IMG/VR virus record: IMGVR_UViG_3300003690_000070
Coordinates: 1-28,755 of that record
Source: a virus
Reading direction: 5' to 3' (one strand)
DNA: 28,755 bases
The notes beneath the pieces are model-generated. The model saw only the letters and a program-made list of their open reading frames with translations. It did not search any database and was not told the DNA's origin. Below are positions 1 to 4,676 of this stretch, in pieces (position 1 is the first letter of the stretch; each line of letters starts with the position of its first letter). A program made the position numbers and the translations under genes.

Positions 1-22
1 CCACCGGCGCGGCTCAGGCTAG
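1..22 (-). repeat. third, truncated copy of the leftward-operon intergenic element
   Basis: Read on the minus strand, the stop codon of the 19-240 gene is followed by CCTGAGCCGCGCCGGTGG, then the window ends. The two complete elements begin at the same place relative to their upstream stop codon with TAGCACGGCCGCGTCGGTGG. The match is imperfect but covers the same start, the GCCGCG core and the CGGTGG that opens the hairpin. The rest of this copy would lie outside the window. Confidence 0.5.
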
Positions 23-240
23 AACCTTGAATTATGTACACTGTGCCCAATTGGTGGCCTATCGTCGTAATCGTCGCCATAGGCCGCTACAGAGGCTGTC
101 CAGCCTATGGGCAGCGCATCGCTGGCGTCGCGTTGTACTCGCCTCAAAAAGTAGGTGATAGCCTCCGTGGCGTCCGTGGACTTGAAGTCGTCAATCTCGT
201 GGATATGCTTGTCAGTGGTTGTGATGATGACTCGAAACAT
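19..240 (-). CDS. small phage protein of unknown function (73 aa)
   Basis: Function not recognised. The ATG at 240 is preferred over an upstream in-frame ATG because AGGAGAG lies 6 bases upstream of it. The product is hydrophilic, starts MFRVIITTTDKHIHE and is rich in Asp, Arg and His, with no signal peptide or membrane segment. It is the last gene of the leftward operon in this window. Its stop codon lies inside a GC-rich stretch (1-22) that resembles the start of the structured intergenic element found at 1594-1647 and 1816-1873. I see no Cys cluster or catalytic motif. Confidence 0.6.
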   Translation of the reverse strand: MFRVIITTTDKHIHEIDDFKSTDATEAITYFLRRVQRDASDALPIGWTASVAAYGDDYDDRPPIGHSVHNSRF

Positions 241-252
241 TTTTTCTCTCCT

Positions 253-266
253 GGCCCCCTGGGGCC
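253..266 (-). other. GC-rich intergenic hairpin
   Basis: GGCCC and GGGCC arms with a four-base loop sit between the stop of the GP88-like gene and the ribosome-binding site of the 19-240 gene. No U-run follows on the minus strand, so it is not a classic terminator. It continues the pattern of a GC-rich hairpin in the leftward-operon spacers. Confidence 0.45.
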
Positions 267-300
267 GTCTCATGTCTAGCGTCCAGCTTGTTCGGTGTTC

Positions 301-942
301 TTAGTGCTTTTCGTAGGCTACGTTTTCGACGGTGGGGTCCCAGCACCGACGGCATTTGCCGCATTGCCCGTTCTGGTCTGGTGCCGGACATGTTCGCTTT
401 GCGGGGTCGGTAACCACGGTTGACGTGGGCAAACCGGATTTAACTGGTCGTGGACCGTCCACCATGACGGCGGATTCACGGATTACCAGGTTTGACGGTA
501 TGGTGCCGCCGTTGCGCCGCCATTTGGCGACGACACCGTATTCGTGTGTGGGGAGCCAATGGTGGACGTTTGGCGTCCGGTTAACGACTTCGACGATACG
601 TTCAAGGTGTTCGACCGATTGTAGGTCCCCGGCATCTTCCCACCGGAAATAGGGTTCTGTATTGCGTGATATCAGCACCACCATAGCGTCAATCCATAGG
701 GGGTGATTCAGCGCGTCAAGGCGTCTAGCCATTGCGTCTTTGACGACTGGGAAGGCGTAACGACCGTTGAAGGCGTAGCAGTCGAAGCATACGGAGCCCG
801 GGATTTTGCGTAGCTTTGAACCGACGTTGCATGCTTCGGGCGATAGGCTGGTCGCCTTCCCAGGCATCTTGCTAGGGTTCGATAACCCACCAACTATGGC
901 GTTGGCGTCTTTGATTAATAGGGCCGTGCTAGAATTAGGCAC
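301..942 (-). CDS. phage GP88-family protein (213 aa)
   Basis: This matches the phage 'gene product 88' family, which has no established biochemical role. Family-like features are PEACNVGSKLRKIPGSVC near residues 35-52, the CFDCYAFNGRYAFP segment (CxxC at 52-55), FRWEDAGDLQSVEHL near 100-113 and a Cys-rich tail (CPAPDQNGQCGKCRRCW). The GTG start at 942 has a strong AGGAGG seven bases upstream. The CxxCY motif and Cys-rich tail would suit a metal or Fe-S site, and the CYA block is reminiscent of the radical-SAM-like phage Gp37/Gp68 (DUF5131) family; that is inference. Full length is present. It is co-directional with the other leftward genes. Confidence 0.85.
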   Translation of the reverse strand: MPNSSTALLIKDANAIVGGLSNPSKMPGKATSLSPEACNVGSKLRKIPGSVCFDCYAFNGRYAFPVVKDAMARRLDALNHPLWIDAMVVLISRNTEPYFRWEDAGDLQSVEHLERIVEVVNRTPNVHHWLPTHEYGVVAKWRRNGGTIPSNLVIRESAVMVDGPRPVKSGLPTSTVVTDPAKRTCPAPDQNGQCGKCRRCWDPTVENVAYEKH

Positions 943-969
943 CGTATACCTCCTGGTATTCGGGATTAT

Positions 970-1007
970 GCCGCCGGCGTTGGTTTTCGCGACTTCGCGC
1001 CGGCGGC
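970..1007 (-). other. intergenic hairpin, 10-bp perfect GC stem
   Basis: GCCGCCGGCG at 970-979 pairs perfectly with CGCCGGCGGC at 998-1007 around an 18-base loop that itself contains a small CGCG/CGCG stem. It lies between the frameshifted gene (ending 1019) and the GP88-like gene (starting 942). No U-run follows, so a role in transcript processing or stability, or as a weak terminator, is possible. Confidence 0.55.
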
Positions 1008-1018
1008 GTTTGGTTTGG

Positions 1019-1566
1019 TTAGTAGTCGATACCGGCGGCGTTGCGTCCCGCGGTGGTGATAGCGCCCGCCTTATTGAGTAGCTTGCGCGTTTTAAGACTT
1101 GCGCTTGCGGCGTCCCAGTCGTTGCGGGACAGTCCCGACCGCTTGAATCTAATATCAGTTTCGCCGCCGTAGGTATTTTTCAAGCTTGCAGTTTGACGGA
1201 GTACCGTACGTTCGGCGTCGGATATTTCGACCGGGTCCGGTAGAAATGCGGTCGCGGTATTCGGGTCGACGTGGAACGTGATGCCGCAATCCGTCCCGGT
1301 AAAGATTGAGTGTTCGATTATGACGAATCCGGCGGGAACCTTGACGCCGTCGGGCGCTATGGGTCCGCCGTCGAACGGCGTCCCGTTTTGCGGGACTGGC
1401 AACGTCGCGCCGGTCGATAGATTGACGGCGGCGTAGTAGCTACGGGACCCGCCGTCCCAATAGCTGGACGTCCCGAATTGTCCAATTTGTATTTGCGGCC
1501 CTTGTATCGCGGGAAGGCCTTGCGCGCCAGCGCCTTGATGTCTAGCGTAGGTTCTAGGTGTAGCAT
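1019..1566 (-). CDS. phage protein of unknown function, apparent single-base frameshift
   Basis: Two reading frames join into one plausible protein of about 182 aa. The ATG at 1566 has AGGAGCGG just upstream and opens MLHLEPTLDIKALARKAF. Near 1472-1475 the frame moves by one base, and the continuing frame reads GTSSYWDGGSRSYYAAVNL, then LPVPQNGTPFDGG, and ends at 1019. The downstream frame has no good start of its own; a TTG at 1402 lacks a ribosome-binding site and would remove the well-formed YWDGGSRSYYAAVNL stretch. Restoring one G in the GGG run at the joint would fuse the frames as NSGTSSYWDGG. No canonical slippery heptamer is present, so a sequencing error or a real inactivating deletion is more likely than programmed frameshifting. 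Function not known. Confidence 0.6.
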
Positions 1567-1573
1567 GTTTCCG

Positions 1574-1595
1574 CTCCTGATCTGATTAGGGTTAG
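1574..1595 (-). repeat. 22-nt leader repeat, copy 1 (contains the RBS)
   Basis: On the minus strand this begins CTAACCCTAATCAG and ends at the AGGAG ribosome-binding site of the gene starting at 1566. An identical 22-base copy lies at 1980-2001. It is a repeated 5' leader shared by two genes of the leftward operon. Confidence 0.7.
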
Positions 1596-1647
1596 CTTCA
1601 GCCGCCAGGTGGACCGGTAGTCCGGTCCACCGACGCGGCCGTGCTAG
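1594..1647 (-). ncRNA. structured intergenic element A (tetraloop hairpin with conserved flanks)
   Basis: A perfect 10-bp stem, GGTGGACCGG with CCGGTCCACC (1608-1617 / 1622-1631), closes a four-base loop (ACTA on the transcribed strand). Its flanks are identical to those of element B: 18 bases on one side (1594-1611) and 21 on the other (1627-1647). The inner stem sequence differs from B but still pairs. The stop codon of the 1644-1787 gene is part of the element, and the next gene's leader begins where it ends. Confidence 0.7.
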
Positions 1648-1787
1648 CTCCAACGCCATTTGCAGTTCCAGTCGTATTCCTTGAGGCCGCATTTACAGAA
1701 CGTGAAATTGCCCATAGGGTCGTAGTTTGGTATACCGCTTGGATATTGGTCGAATGTGTGCCCGCCTTTGTTTCTCTTGCTGTGCAT
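1644..1787 (-). CDS. small phage protein with a CxC motif (47 aa)
   Basis: Not recognised. The start is the ATG at 1787 because AAAGGGG lies 6 bases upstream; an in-frame extension to 1856 would run through structured element B and is rejected. The product starts MHSKRNKGGHTFDQYPSG and ends FTFCKCGLKEYDWNCKWRWS, so three Cys and many aromatic and basic residues lie in the last third. A small metal-binding or nucleic-acid-binding protein is possible. It sits between elements A and B in the leftward operon. Confidence 0.6.
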   Translation of the reverse strand: MHSKRNKGGHTFDQYPSGIPNYDPMGNFTFCKCGLKEYDWNCKWRWS

Positions 1788-1815
1788 GTCGTTCCCCTTT
1801 CTCTGATTCTGGTCC

Positions 1816-1873
1816 AGCTTCAGCCGCCAGGTGAGGCACCTTCCCAGGTACCCCACCGACGCGGCCGTGCTAG
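1816..1873 (-). ncRNA. structured intergenic element B (12-bp stem on the transcribed strand)
   Basis: Flanks are identical to element A (1816-1833 and 1853-1873). On the minus strand the centre reads GGTGGGGTACCT, GGGA loop, AGGTGCCTCACC. All 12 positions pair in RNA, two of them as G-U wobbles. Read on the plus strand, the same two positions would be A-C mismatches, so the structure fits RNA made leftward. The stop codon of the 1870-1971 gene lies inside the element. Confidence 0.7.
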
Positions 1874-1971
1874 GCCATATCTATATCGTAAGAGCCGCAC
1901 TTGCGGCATTTGCGAGCCCGCTTCGGAATTAGTGCGCTGCACTCCTGGCATCGGAATCGAATATCTAGCAT
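1870..1971 (-). CDS. zinc-ribbon micro-protein (33 aa)
   Basis: The peptide MLDIRFRCQECSALIPKR continues ARKCRKCGSYDIDMA, giving two CxxC knuckles 12 residues apart: a minimal zinc ribbon. AGGAG lies 8 bases before the ATG at 1971; another ATG at 1977 is too close to that site but would add only two residues. Such peptides bind a structural Zn2+ and usually contact nucleic acid or protein partners; the partner is not known. It lies between the 64-aa gene and element B, and its TAG stop is the first part of element B. Confidence 0.65.
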   Translation of the reverse strand: MLDIRFRCQECSALIPKRARKCRKCGSYDIDMA

Positions 1972-1979
1972 CGTCATTT

Positions 1980-2001
1980 CTCCTGATCTGATTAGGGTTA
2001 G
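1980..2001 (-). repeat. 22-nt leader repeat, copy 2
   Basis: Identical over 22 bases to 1574-1595. It contains the AGGAG used by the zinc-ribbon gene and, in this copy, the TAA stop of the upstream 1998-2192 gene. Confidence 0.7.
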
Positions 2002-2192
2002 GTGATTATCTCGAAGTTCGAGCGGTCTAGTTCGATTGAATTACCGCTGGCAGTCAGAATTGTGATATGCCAACGGTCACGATCGGTAATTAAAACGGTA
2101 TGGATATCGTTGTACATAAGATCTCGTATTTTGACGGGAAGCTTCGAGTGTATAGCTTGGTCCGCTTGTCTGGGAGTGATACCTTGTGTCAT
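1998..2192 (-). CDS. small phage protein of unknown function (64 aa), first gene of the leftward operon
   Basis: Not recognised. The ATG at 2192 is chosen because AGGAGAAC precedes it. The in-frame extension to 2258 is less likely, since 2258 already belongs to the promoter -10 box. The product starts MTQGITPRQADQAIHSKLPV and continues VKIRDLMYNDIHTVLITDRD with alternating hydrophobic strands near the end (WHITILTASGNSIELD), suggesting a small beta-rich fold. The 5' untranslated leader from the promoter at 2258-2286 is about 60 bases. Confidence 0.6.
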   Translation of the reverse strand: MTQGITPRQADQAIHSKLPVKIRDLMYNDIHTVLITDRDRWHITILTASGNSIELDRSNFEIIT

Positions 2193-2257
2193 GTTGTTCT
2201 CCTGCCTACTAATTTTTCCCATGGTTGATTTGGTACTTGTTGTTATCAACTGAGACA

Positions 2258-2286
2258 ATCCTATACGCTGTGGTACAGTAAGTCAA
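2258..2286 (-). promoter_or_regulatory. sigma70-like promoter for the leftward operon
   Basis: On the minus strand TTGACT (2281-2286) is followed by exactly 17 bases and then TAGGAT (2258-2263). The start point would fall near 2251, upstream of the ribosome-binding site and ATG at 2192. It is the best -35/-10 pair in this control region. Confidence 0.7.
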
Positions 2287-2337
2287 GCTTAATTAGGCCC
2301 GATTTTTCTGGAGTATGACGGGAAATGTCTAAAACCT

Positions 2338-2366
2338 TTGTTCTAAATCTCCAGCTGTGCTAGAAT
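2338..2366 (+). promoter_or_regulatory. rightward promoter candidate with extended -10
   Basis: TTGTTC at 2338-2343, a 17-base spacer and TAGAAT at 2361-2366 preceded by TG (TGCTAGAAT). Only the first three -35 bases match the consensus, but the extended -10 compensates. It points towards the terminase genes and is back to back with the leftward promoter. Confidence 0.5.
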
Positions 2367-2476
2367 TGCCTTGACCATCCAAGATGGATATACGGTGCAC
2401 GGTGCTCACCCGAACTGGGATAGGCACTATCAAGGCTTTGTGCCCTTGAGGCAGTGATGAAAGTCGGACAACAAAT

Positions 2477-2521
2477 CTGGGCGGTCGCCTAATACCGCCC
2501 AGGGCGCGGGTTGGGCGCGCC
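2477..2521 (+). other. tandem GC-rich hairpins
   Basis: CTGGGCGGT/ACCGCCCAG is a perfect 9-bp stem with an 8-base loop (2477-2502). It is followed at once by GGCGCG/CGCGCC, a 6-bp stem (2503-2521), and then TTATAAAT. They could form a leader structure, a weak terminator or a protein-recognition site before the small terminase. Confidence 0.45.
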
Positions 2522-2574
2522 TTATAAATGCATGGTCGGGGATAGGATGCGCAATCTACGCCATCAAGCCCACG

Positions 2575-2583
2575 TGCTACAAT
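2575..2583 (+). promoter_or_regulatory. extended -10 box TGCTACAAT
   Basis: TG-C-TACAAT ends at 2583, and seven bases on is the ATG at 2591. No -35 box is visible. If active it would give a leaderless mRNA for the 2591-2698 reading frame, which has no ribosome-binding site. Confidence 0.4.
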
Positions 2584-2590
2584 CCGCATC

Positions 2591-2698
2591 ATGGCCACCA
2601 CTGATAAACTCTCGCCTCTTCAAGAGCTCTTCGTTGATACCATACTTCCCGAAACTGAACACAGAGGTACGATATGCCTACTGATACCGTTGATCTAA
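2591..2698 (+). CDS. possible 35-aa leader peptide before the small terminase
   Basis: The frame begins MATTDKLSPLQELFVDTILP and ends ICLLIPLI at a TAA that overlaps the start of the small terminase gene by 25 bases. There is no Shine-Dalgarno sequence, but an extended -10 box is placed so that transcription would start at or next to the ATG. The start of the peptide resembles the opening of small-terminase proteins (LSPLQELFVD), so it could be a vestige of one or a coupling peptide. Coding status is uncertain. Confidence 0.35.
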   Translation: MATTDKLSPLQELFVDTILPETEHRGTICLLIPLI

Positions 2699-3198
2699 CT
2701 CCAGACCATAAGGCTGCTACGGATTGGGGAGCTACAGACGAAGAAGGTCCCCCTGAAGAGGTTGGCCCTCCCCTAGACAGTCTCAACACGCGGCAAAAGC
2801 GTAGCCTTGAGAAGCAACGTCTCTTCTTAGAGCACTTCGCAAAGTGCGGTACTGTTCTGCACGCGGCTGAAGGTGCTGGCCTAGAGCGCACCACGATCTA
2901 CTGGTGGGATACCCACGACCATCTAGGCTTCAAACAGCGTTGGGAGCAAGCACGCCATAGCTACCGGGAAGCCGCCGAGAAGCTGATGGACGAGCGCCTG
3001 ACTGATCCTACCGGCAACCGTGGATCAGACATCCTACTCATGTTCAAGCTTAAGGCTCTGTACCCTGAGAAGTACAAGGACGCCGTCGTGGTGACAGACG
3101 ATACCGCAAAGGATCTGCTGGATAGGCTCCGTCGTGGTGGGAAGGCGCGGAAGCCCACCGCCCCAGACGACGATAAGCGTAACAGCAACGATGGCTAG
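2674..3198 (+). CDS. terS: terminase small subunit-like HTH protein (174 aa)
   Basis: Small terminase subunits bind the packaging site on phage DNA and load the large subunit. The family pattern is clear: residues about 48-75 (RQKRSLEKQRLFLEHFAK) lead into an HTH-type segment VLHAAEGAGLERTTIYWW (about 61-79). This is followed by FKQRWEQARHSYREAAEKLM and the characteristic ILLMFKLKALYPEKYKD block (about 121-137). The N-terminal 45 residues are acidic and the C-terminus is charged and probably disordered. The length is normal for the family. It is the first substantial rightward gene; the large terminase lies 2 kb downstream, separated by small genes. A general HTH regulator is the alternative. 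Confidence 0.75.
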   Translation: MPTDTVDLTPDHKAATDWGATDEEGPPEEVGPPLDSLNTRQKRSLEKQRLFLEHFAKCGTVLHAAEGAGLERTTIYWWDTHDHLGFKQRWEQARHSYREAAEKLMDERLTDPTGNRGSDILLMFKLKALYPEKYKDAVVVTDDTAKDLLDRLRRGGKARKPTAPDDDKRNSNDG

Positions 3199-3292
3199 GC
3201 CCCCCCCGGTAGGGCTTAGGATGCCTGGAGAGCGTATAGATGCTACCCCTGACAGTTTGAGATCGGGTAAAGGGGTTTTCGTTGGCTGCTGA
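3191..3292 (+). CDS. micro-ORF A with a TPD...KGVF tail (33 aa)
   Basis: The ATG overlaps the stop of the small terminase gene (ATGGCTAG). The peptide starts MARPPPVGLRMPGERIDATP, and its tail TPDSLRSGKGVFVG resembles the tail TPDNSGCPKGIFFLG of the 3454-3567 frame. The two differ by in-frame changes and a three-base gap, as expected for coding DNA. In both cases the TTG start of a small Cys gene lies within the last codons. Function unknown; translation unproven. Confidence 0.35.
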   Translation: MARPPPVGLRMPGERIDATPDSLRSGKGVFVGC

Positions 3293-3562
3293 GAAGGTGT
3301 ACTGTCCTGGCAGTGGCCTTGCGCCTAGACTGGGGACATGGAATATCCCATCCACTCCGCGGAAGAACTCCCGTGCTATCTGCGCTGTGTGTCGTGGGGC
3401 TTTTACGGCAAATAAGCTAGAGGGAGTAATGTCAGGCCACTACGTTACGAAGGGTGATTCCTTCGGCGGTCGCATTGGGAAGGCGTATCATCACCTACGG
3501 TACGGAAGATGTCGAGCCTACCCCTGACAATTCAGGGTGCCCTAAAGGAATCTTCTTCCTTG
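3243..3562 (+). repeat. repeated junction CTACCCCTGACA ... TAAAGG ... TTGGCT
   Basis: The 12-base CTACCCCTGACA occurs at 3243-3254 and 3518-3529. Each copy is followed after about 20 bases by AAAGG and then by a TTGGCT that opens a small Cys gene (3282 and 3560). The spacing differs by one codon. This looks like duplication of a junction carrying the end of one micro-ORF plus the ribosome-binding site and start of the next gene. Confidence 0.5.
3282..3527 (+). CDS. small Cys-rich (zinc-finger-like) phage protein (81 aa)
   Basis: The start is a TTG with AAAGGGG six bases upstream. Residues 8-13 read CPGSGL and residues near 33-36 CAVC, followed by GVMSGHY. The order C, CxxC, H is that of the short zinc-binding proteins common in actinophages and related phages. 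It probably binds Zn2+ structurally; the partner is unknown. The last 25 residues are not typical and overlap another possible frame, so the true end could differ if a frameshift is present. Confidence 0.6.
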   Translation: MAAEKVYCPGSGLAPRLGTWNIPSTPRKNSRAICAVCRGAFTANKLEGVMSGHYVTKGDSFGGRIGKAYHHLRYGRCRAYP

Positions 3563-3567
3563 GCTAG
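3454..3567 (+). CDS. micro-ORF B, paralogous tail to micro-ORF A (37 aa)
   Basis: GTG start; the peptide reads MIPSAVALGRRIITYGTEDV then EPTPDNSGCPKGIFFLG. Its tail aligns with that of the 3191-3292 frame. It overlaps the end of the 3282-3527 gene in another frame, and no clear ribosome-binding site is present, so support comes mainly from the paralogous tail. Confidence 0.3.
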   Translation: MIPSAVALGRRIITYGTEDVEPTPDNSGCPKGIFFLG

Positions 3568-3703
3568 AGTGAGGCTGTGGCTCTGTCGGGTAGGCTTGCA
3601 CCGTCTGAGGCGGACGGTGAGGGTTTGGTCGGATGCGGGCGGGTCGTCGGTATTTTACGGGTGTACTCGCGTTGGGTGTCGGAGGTATCGGCTTGAAGGC
3701 TGA
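3560..3703 (+). CDS. small basic Cys/His phage protein (47 aa)
   Basis: The TTG at 3560 is preferred to an ATG at 3509 because TAAAGG lies ten bases upstream and the arrangement copies that at 3282. The protein reads MARVRLWLCRVGLHRLRRT and ends VFYGCTRVGCRRYRLEG. The LCRxGLHR opening and Cys-Arg-rich end are typical of small zinc-binding phage and actinobacterial proteins, although the last pair is CxxxxC rather than CxxC. Role unknown. Confidence 0.5.
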   Translation: MARVRLWLCRVGLHRLRRTVRVWSDAGGSSVFYGCTRVGCRRYRLEG

Positions 3704-3878
3704 GTGCGTCCACTTCTGGGAGGTGGAGCCGCCGAGCGGTACGGATTCGCTGGGGGTGTGTCGGCTGTGTGGTGAGGAGCGGAGGTTCCCGAACGTGGAC
3801 AAGGGGAACGGGAGGCCGTCGTCGTGGCGGCAGACGCGGAAGGCTTTGGACGTACTCGAAGTCAAGGTGAAGGCGTGA
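3693..3878 (+). CDS. small zinc-binding protein, CxH...CxxC type (61 aa)
   Basis: The TTG at 3693 is chosen because GGAGG lies seven bases upstream; an in-frame ATG at 3633 would overlap the previous gene far more. The protein begins MKAECVHFWEVEPPSG and continues GVCRLCGEERRFPN. The C-x-H and C-x2-C ligands plus the EPPSGTxSxGVCRLCGEExxFPN pattern match a widespread small family in phages and bacteria whose function is unknown. It starts 11 bases before the previous stop and ends in GCGTGA, which couples it to the next gene. Confidence 0.7.
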   Translation: MKAECVHFWEVEPPSGTDSLGVCRLCGEERRFPNVDKGNGRPSSWRQTRKALDVLEVKVKA

Positions 3879-4090
3879 AGATTCGTGAGTCTCAGGACAC
3901 GTTCAAGTACCATCTGAAGATAGGTGCGAAGGTAGTGCATCGTGGTATTTGCACTGACCTAATCCGCAGGCAGCTTGAACATCAGCCCACATGGTCGGGC
4001 AGTACAATCGTCCAGGTCGGGCGACGGACTACCCGATCAGCGGCTCTAAAGTGGGAACAGCTGGCAGGCAAGAGGTCGTACACAAGGTGA
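3875..4090 (+). CDS. small GIY-YIG-like domain protein (71 aa)
   Basis: The GTG overlaps the previous TGA (GTGA) with AAGGTGAAGG upstream. Residues from FKYHLKIGAKVVHRGICTDL through RRQLEHQ and IVQVGRRTT to ALKWEQ resemble small phage proteins with a GIY-YIG-like core, in which HxGITxDLxRRExEH replaces the usual motif. GIY-YIG domains are usually nucleases, but the short phage versions have no proven activity, and I cannot point to a complete catalytic set. It sits in the run of tiny genes after the small terminase. Confidence 0.55.
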   Translation: MKIRESQDTFKYHLKIGAKVVHRGICTDLIRRQLEHQPTWSGSTIVQVGRRTTRSAALKWEQLAGKRSYTR

Positions 4091-4413
4091 GCGATCTACC
4101 CAAGGGCTTCCGGTATCAGGGCTTCGATTGGAAGATCAAGGATGACGAAAACCGTCTATATGGCGAGAAGCGATACGGGACGACCGATTTCCAGGCATTG
4201 GTAGTTTCTCTTACAGAGGCACACGCCTGGCCTCATGTGGCCGTCACGATGTTGCACGAGCTAATGCACGTGATAGACGCTGGGAACGACGCTGAAAGCT
4301 TTACCACGGAGGACTTTATCGGCTTGTTCTCACGTGGCCTCTATGCCGTGCTGACCGACAATCCCGAGCTGCGGGACTTCATCTGGCCAGAGGAGGACGA
4401 GGCGGAGGCGTGA
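4087..4413 (+). CDS. putative zinc metallopeptidase-like protein, HELMH motif (108 aa)
   Basis: The GTG at 4087 overlaps the previous TGA. The HExxH zinc motif is HELMH at residues 57-61, in the helix VAVTMLHELMHVIDAG. A conserved-looking block follows, FTTEDFIGLFSRGLYAVLTD, with acidic residues that could provide the third ligand. The layout (strand, HExxH helix, short C-terminal helices) matches small phage and ImmA/IrrE- or SprT-like metallopeptidases. The substrate is unknown; virion maturation or cleavage of a host regulator are possibilities by inference only. It is coupled to the next gene by GTGA. Confidence 0.65.
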   Translation: MSDLPKGFRYQGFDWKIKDDENRLYGEKRYGTTDFQALVVSLTEAHAWPHVAVTMLHELMHVIDAGNDAESFTTEDFIGLFSRGLYAVLTDNPELRDFIWPEEDEAEA

Positions 4414-4676
4414 GGAAGATACTGCCCAATATGTGTCCGTGTTCCCGGGCAAAGATCAAGGCTATCCCAATACGCGTGGGACAATCTGCTAGCTCAGGGG
4501 TGACCCACTGGTGGTGGCCCCGGGAAGGGATCGAACGTTCGCTATGTACTGGTCAGCCCAGGACTTATTCTTCCGCTATCATCTCGTTAGAGGAACACTG
4601 TCGGGAATGCCAGGAACTTTATATCTCTGATATTGTTCTCGGCGGAGGGAGCCGTTTGCTAGCCTCTATGGTATGA
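4410..4676 (+). CDS. small Cys/His (zinc-binding-like) phage protein (88 aa)
   Basis: The GTG overlaps the TGA of the metallopeptidase-like gene, with GGAGG just upstream. The central part reads GVTHWWWPREGIERSLCTGQ and then EEHCRECQEL. The order H, C, then HCxxC is the pattern of short zinc-binding phage proteins. The first 30 residues, including CPCSRAK, are basic. The final part runs into a region rich in promoter-like repeats. Function unknown. Confidence 0.55.
   Translation: MRKILPNMCPCSRAKIKAIPIRVGQSASSGVTHWWWPREGIERSLCTGQPRTYSSAIISLEEHCRECQELYISDIVLGGGSRLLASMV

Larger units (their letters stand above)
2287..2590. promoter_or_regulatory. divergent intergenic control region
   Basis: No convincing gene lies here on either strand. 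It separates leftward from rightward transcription and holds the rightward promoter candidate at 2338-2366, a TCAAGG/CCTTGA stem near 2429-2450, tandem hairpins at 2477-2521 and an extended -10 box at 2575-2583. Since the small terminase gene follows, a packaging-start (pac/cos) site here is possible, but I see no direct sign of one. Confidence 0.5.

Noticed and set aside
927-935. TGCTAGAAT on the plus strand as a rightward promoter
   Set aside because: It lies in the first codons of the leftward GP88-like gene, and nothing rightward follows; probably chance or part of the shared GGCCGTGCTAG string.
1019-1402. Independent 127-aa gene starting at TTG 1402
   Set aside because: No ribosome-binding site is present, and the well-formed upstream sequence in the same frame would be left untranslated; it is the 3' part of the frameshifted gene.
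2329-2601. Minus-strand open frame of 90 codons across the control region
   Set aside because: Arg/Pro-rich noise without a ribosome-binding site, covering both the rightward promoter candidate and the tandem hairpins.
4500-4620. Minus-strand sequence with GTTCGATCCC like a tRNA T-arm followed by GGGGCCACCA, and plus-strand TAGCTCAGGGG like a D-arm
   Set aside because: No matching acceptor stem, no workable anticodon arm, a mismatched T stem and CCA out of register. The region is better explained as the 88-aa Cys/His protein gene.
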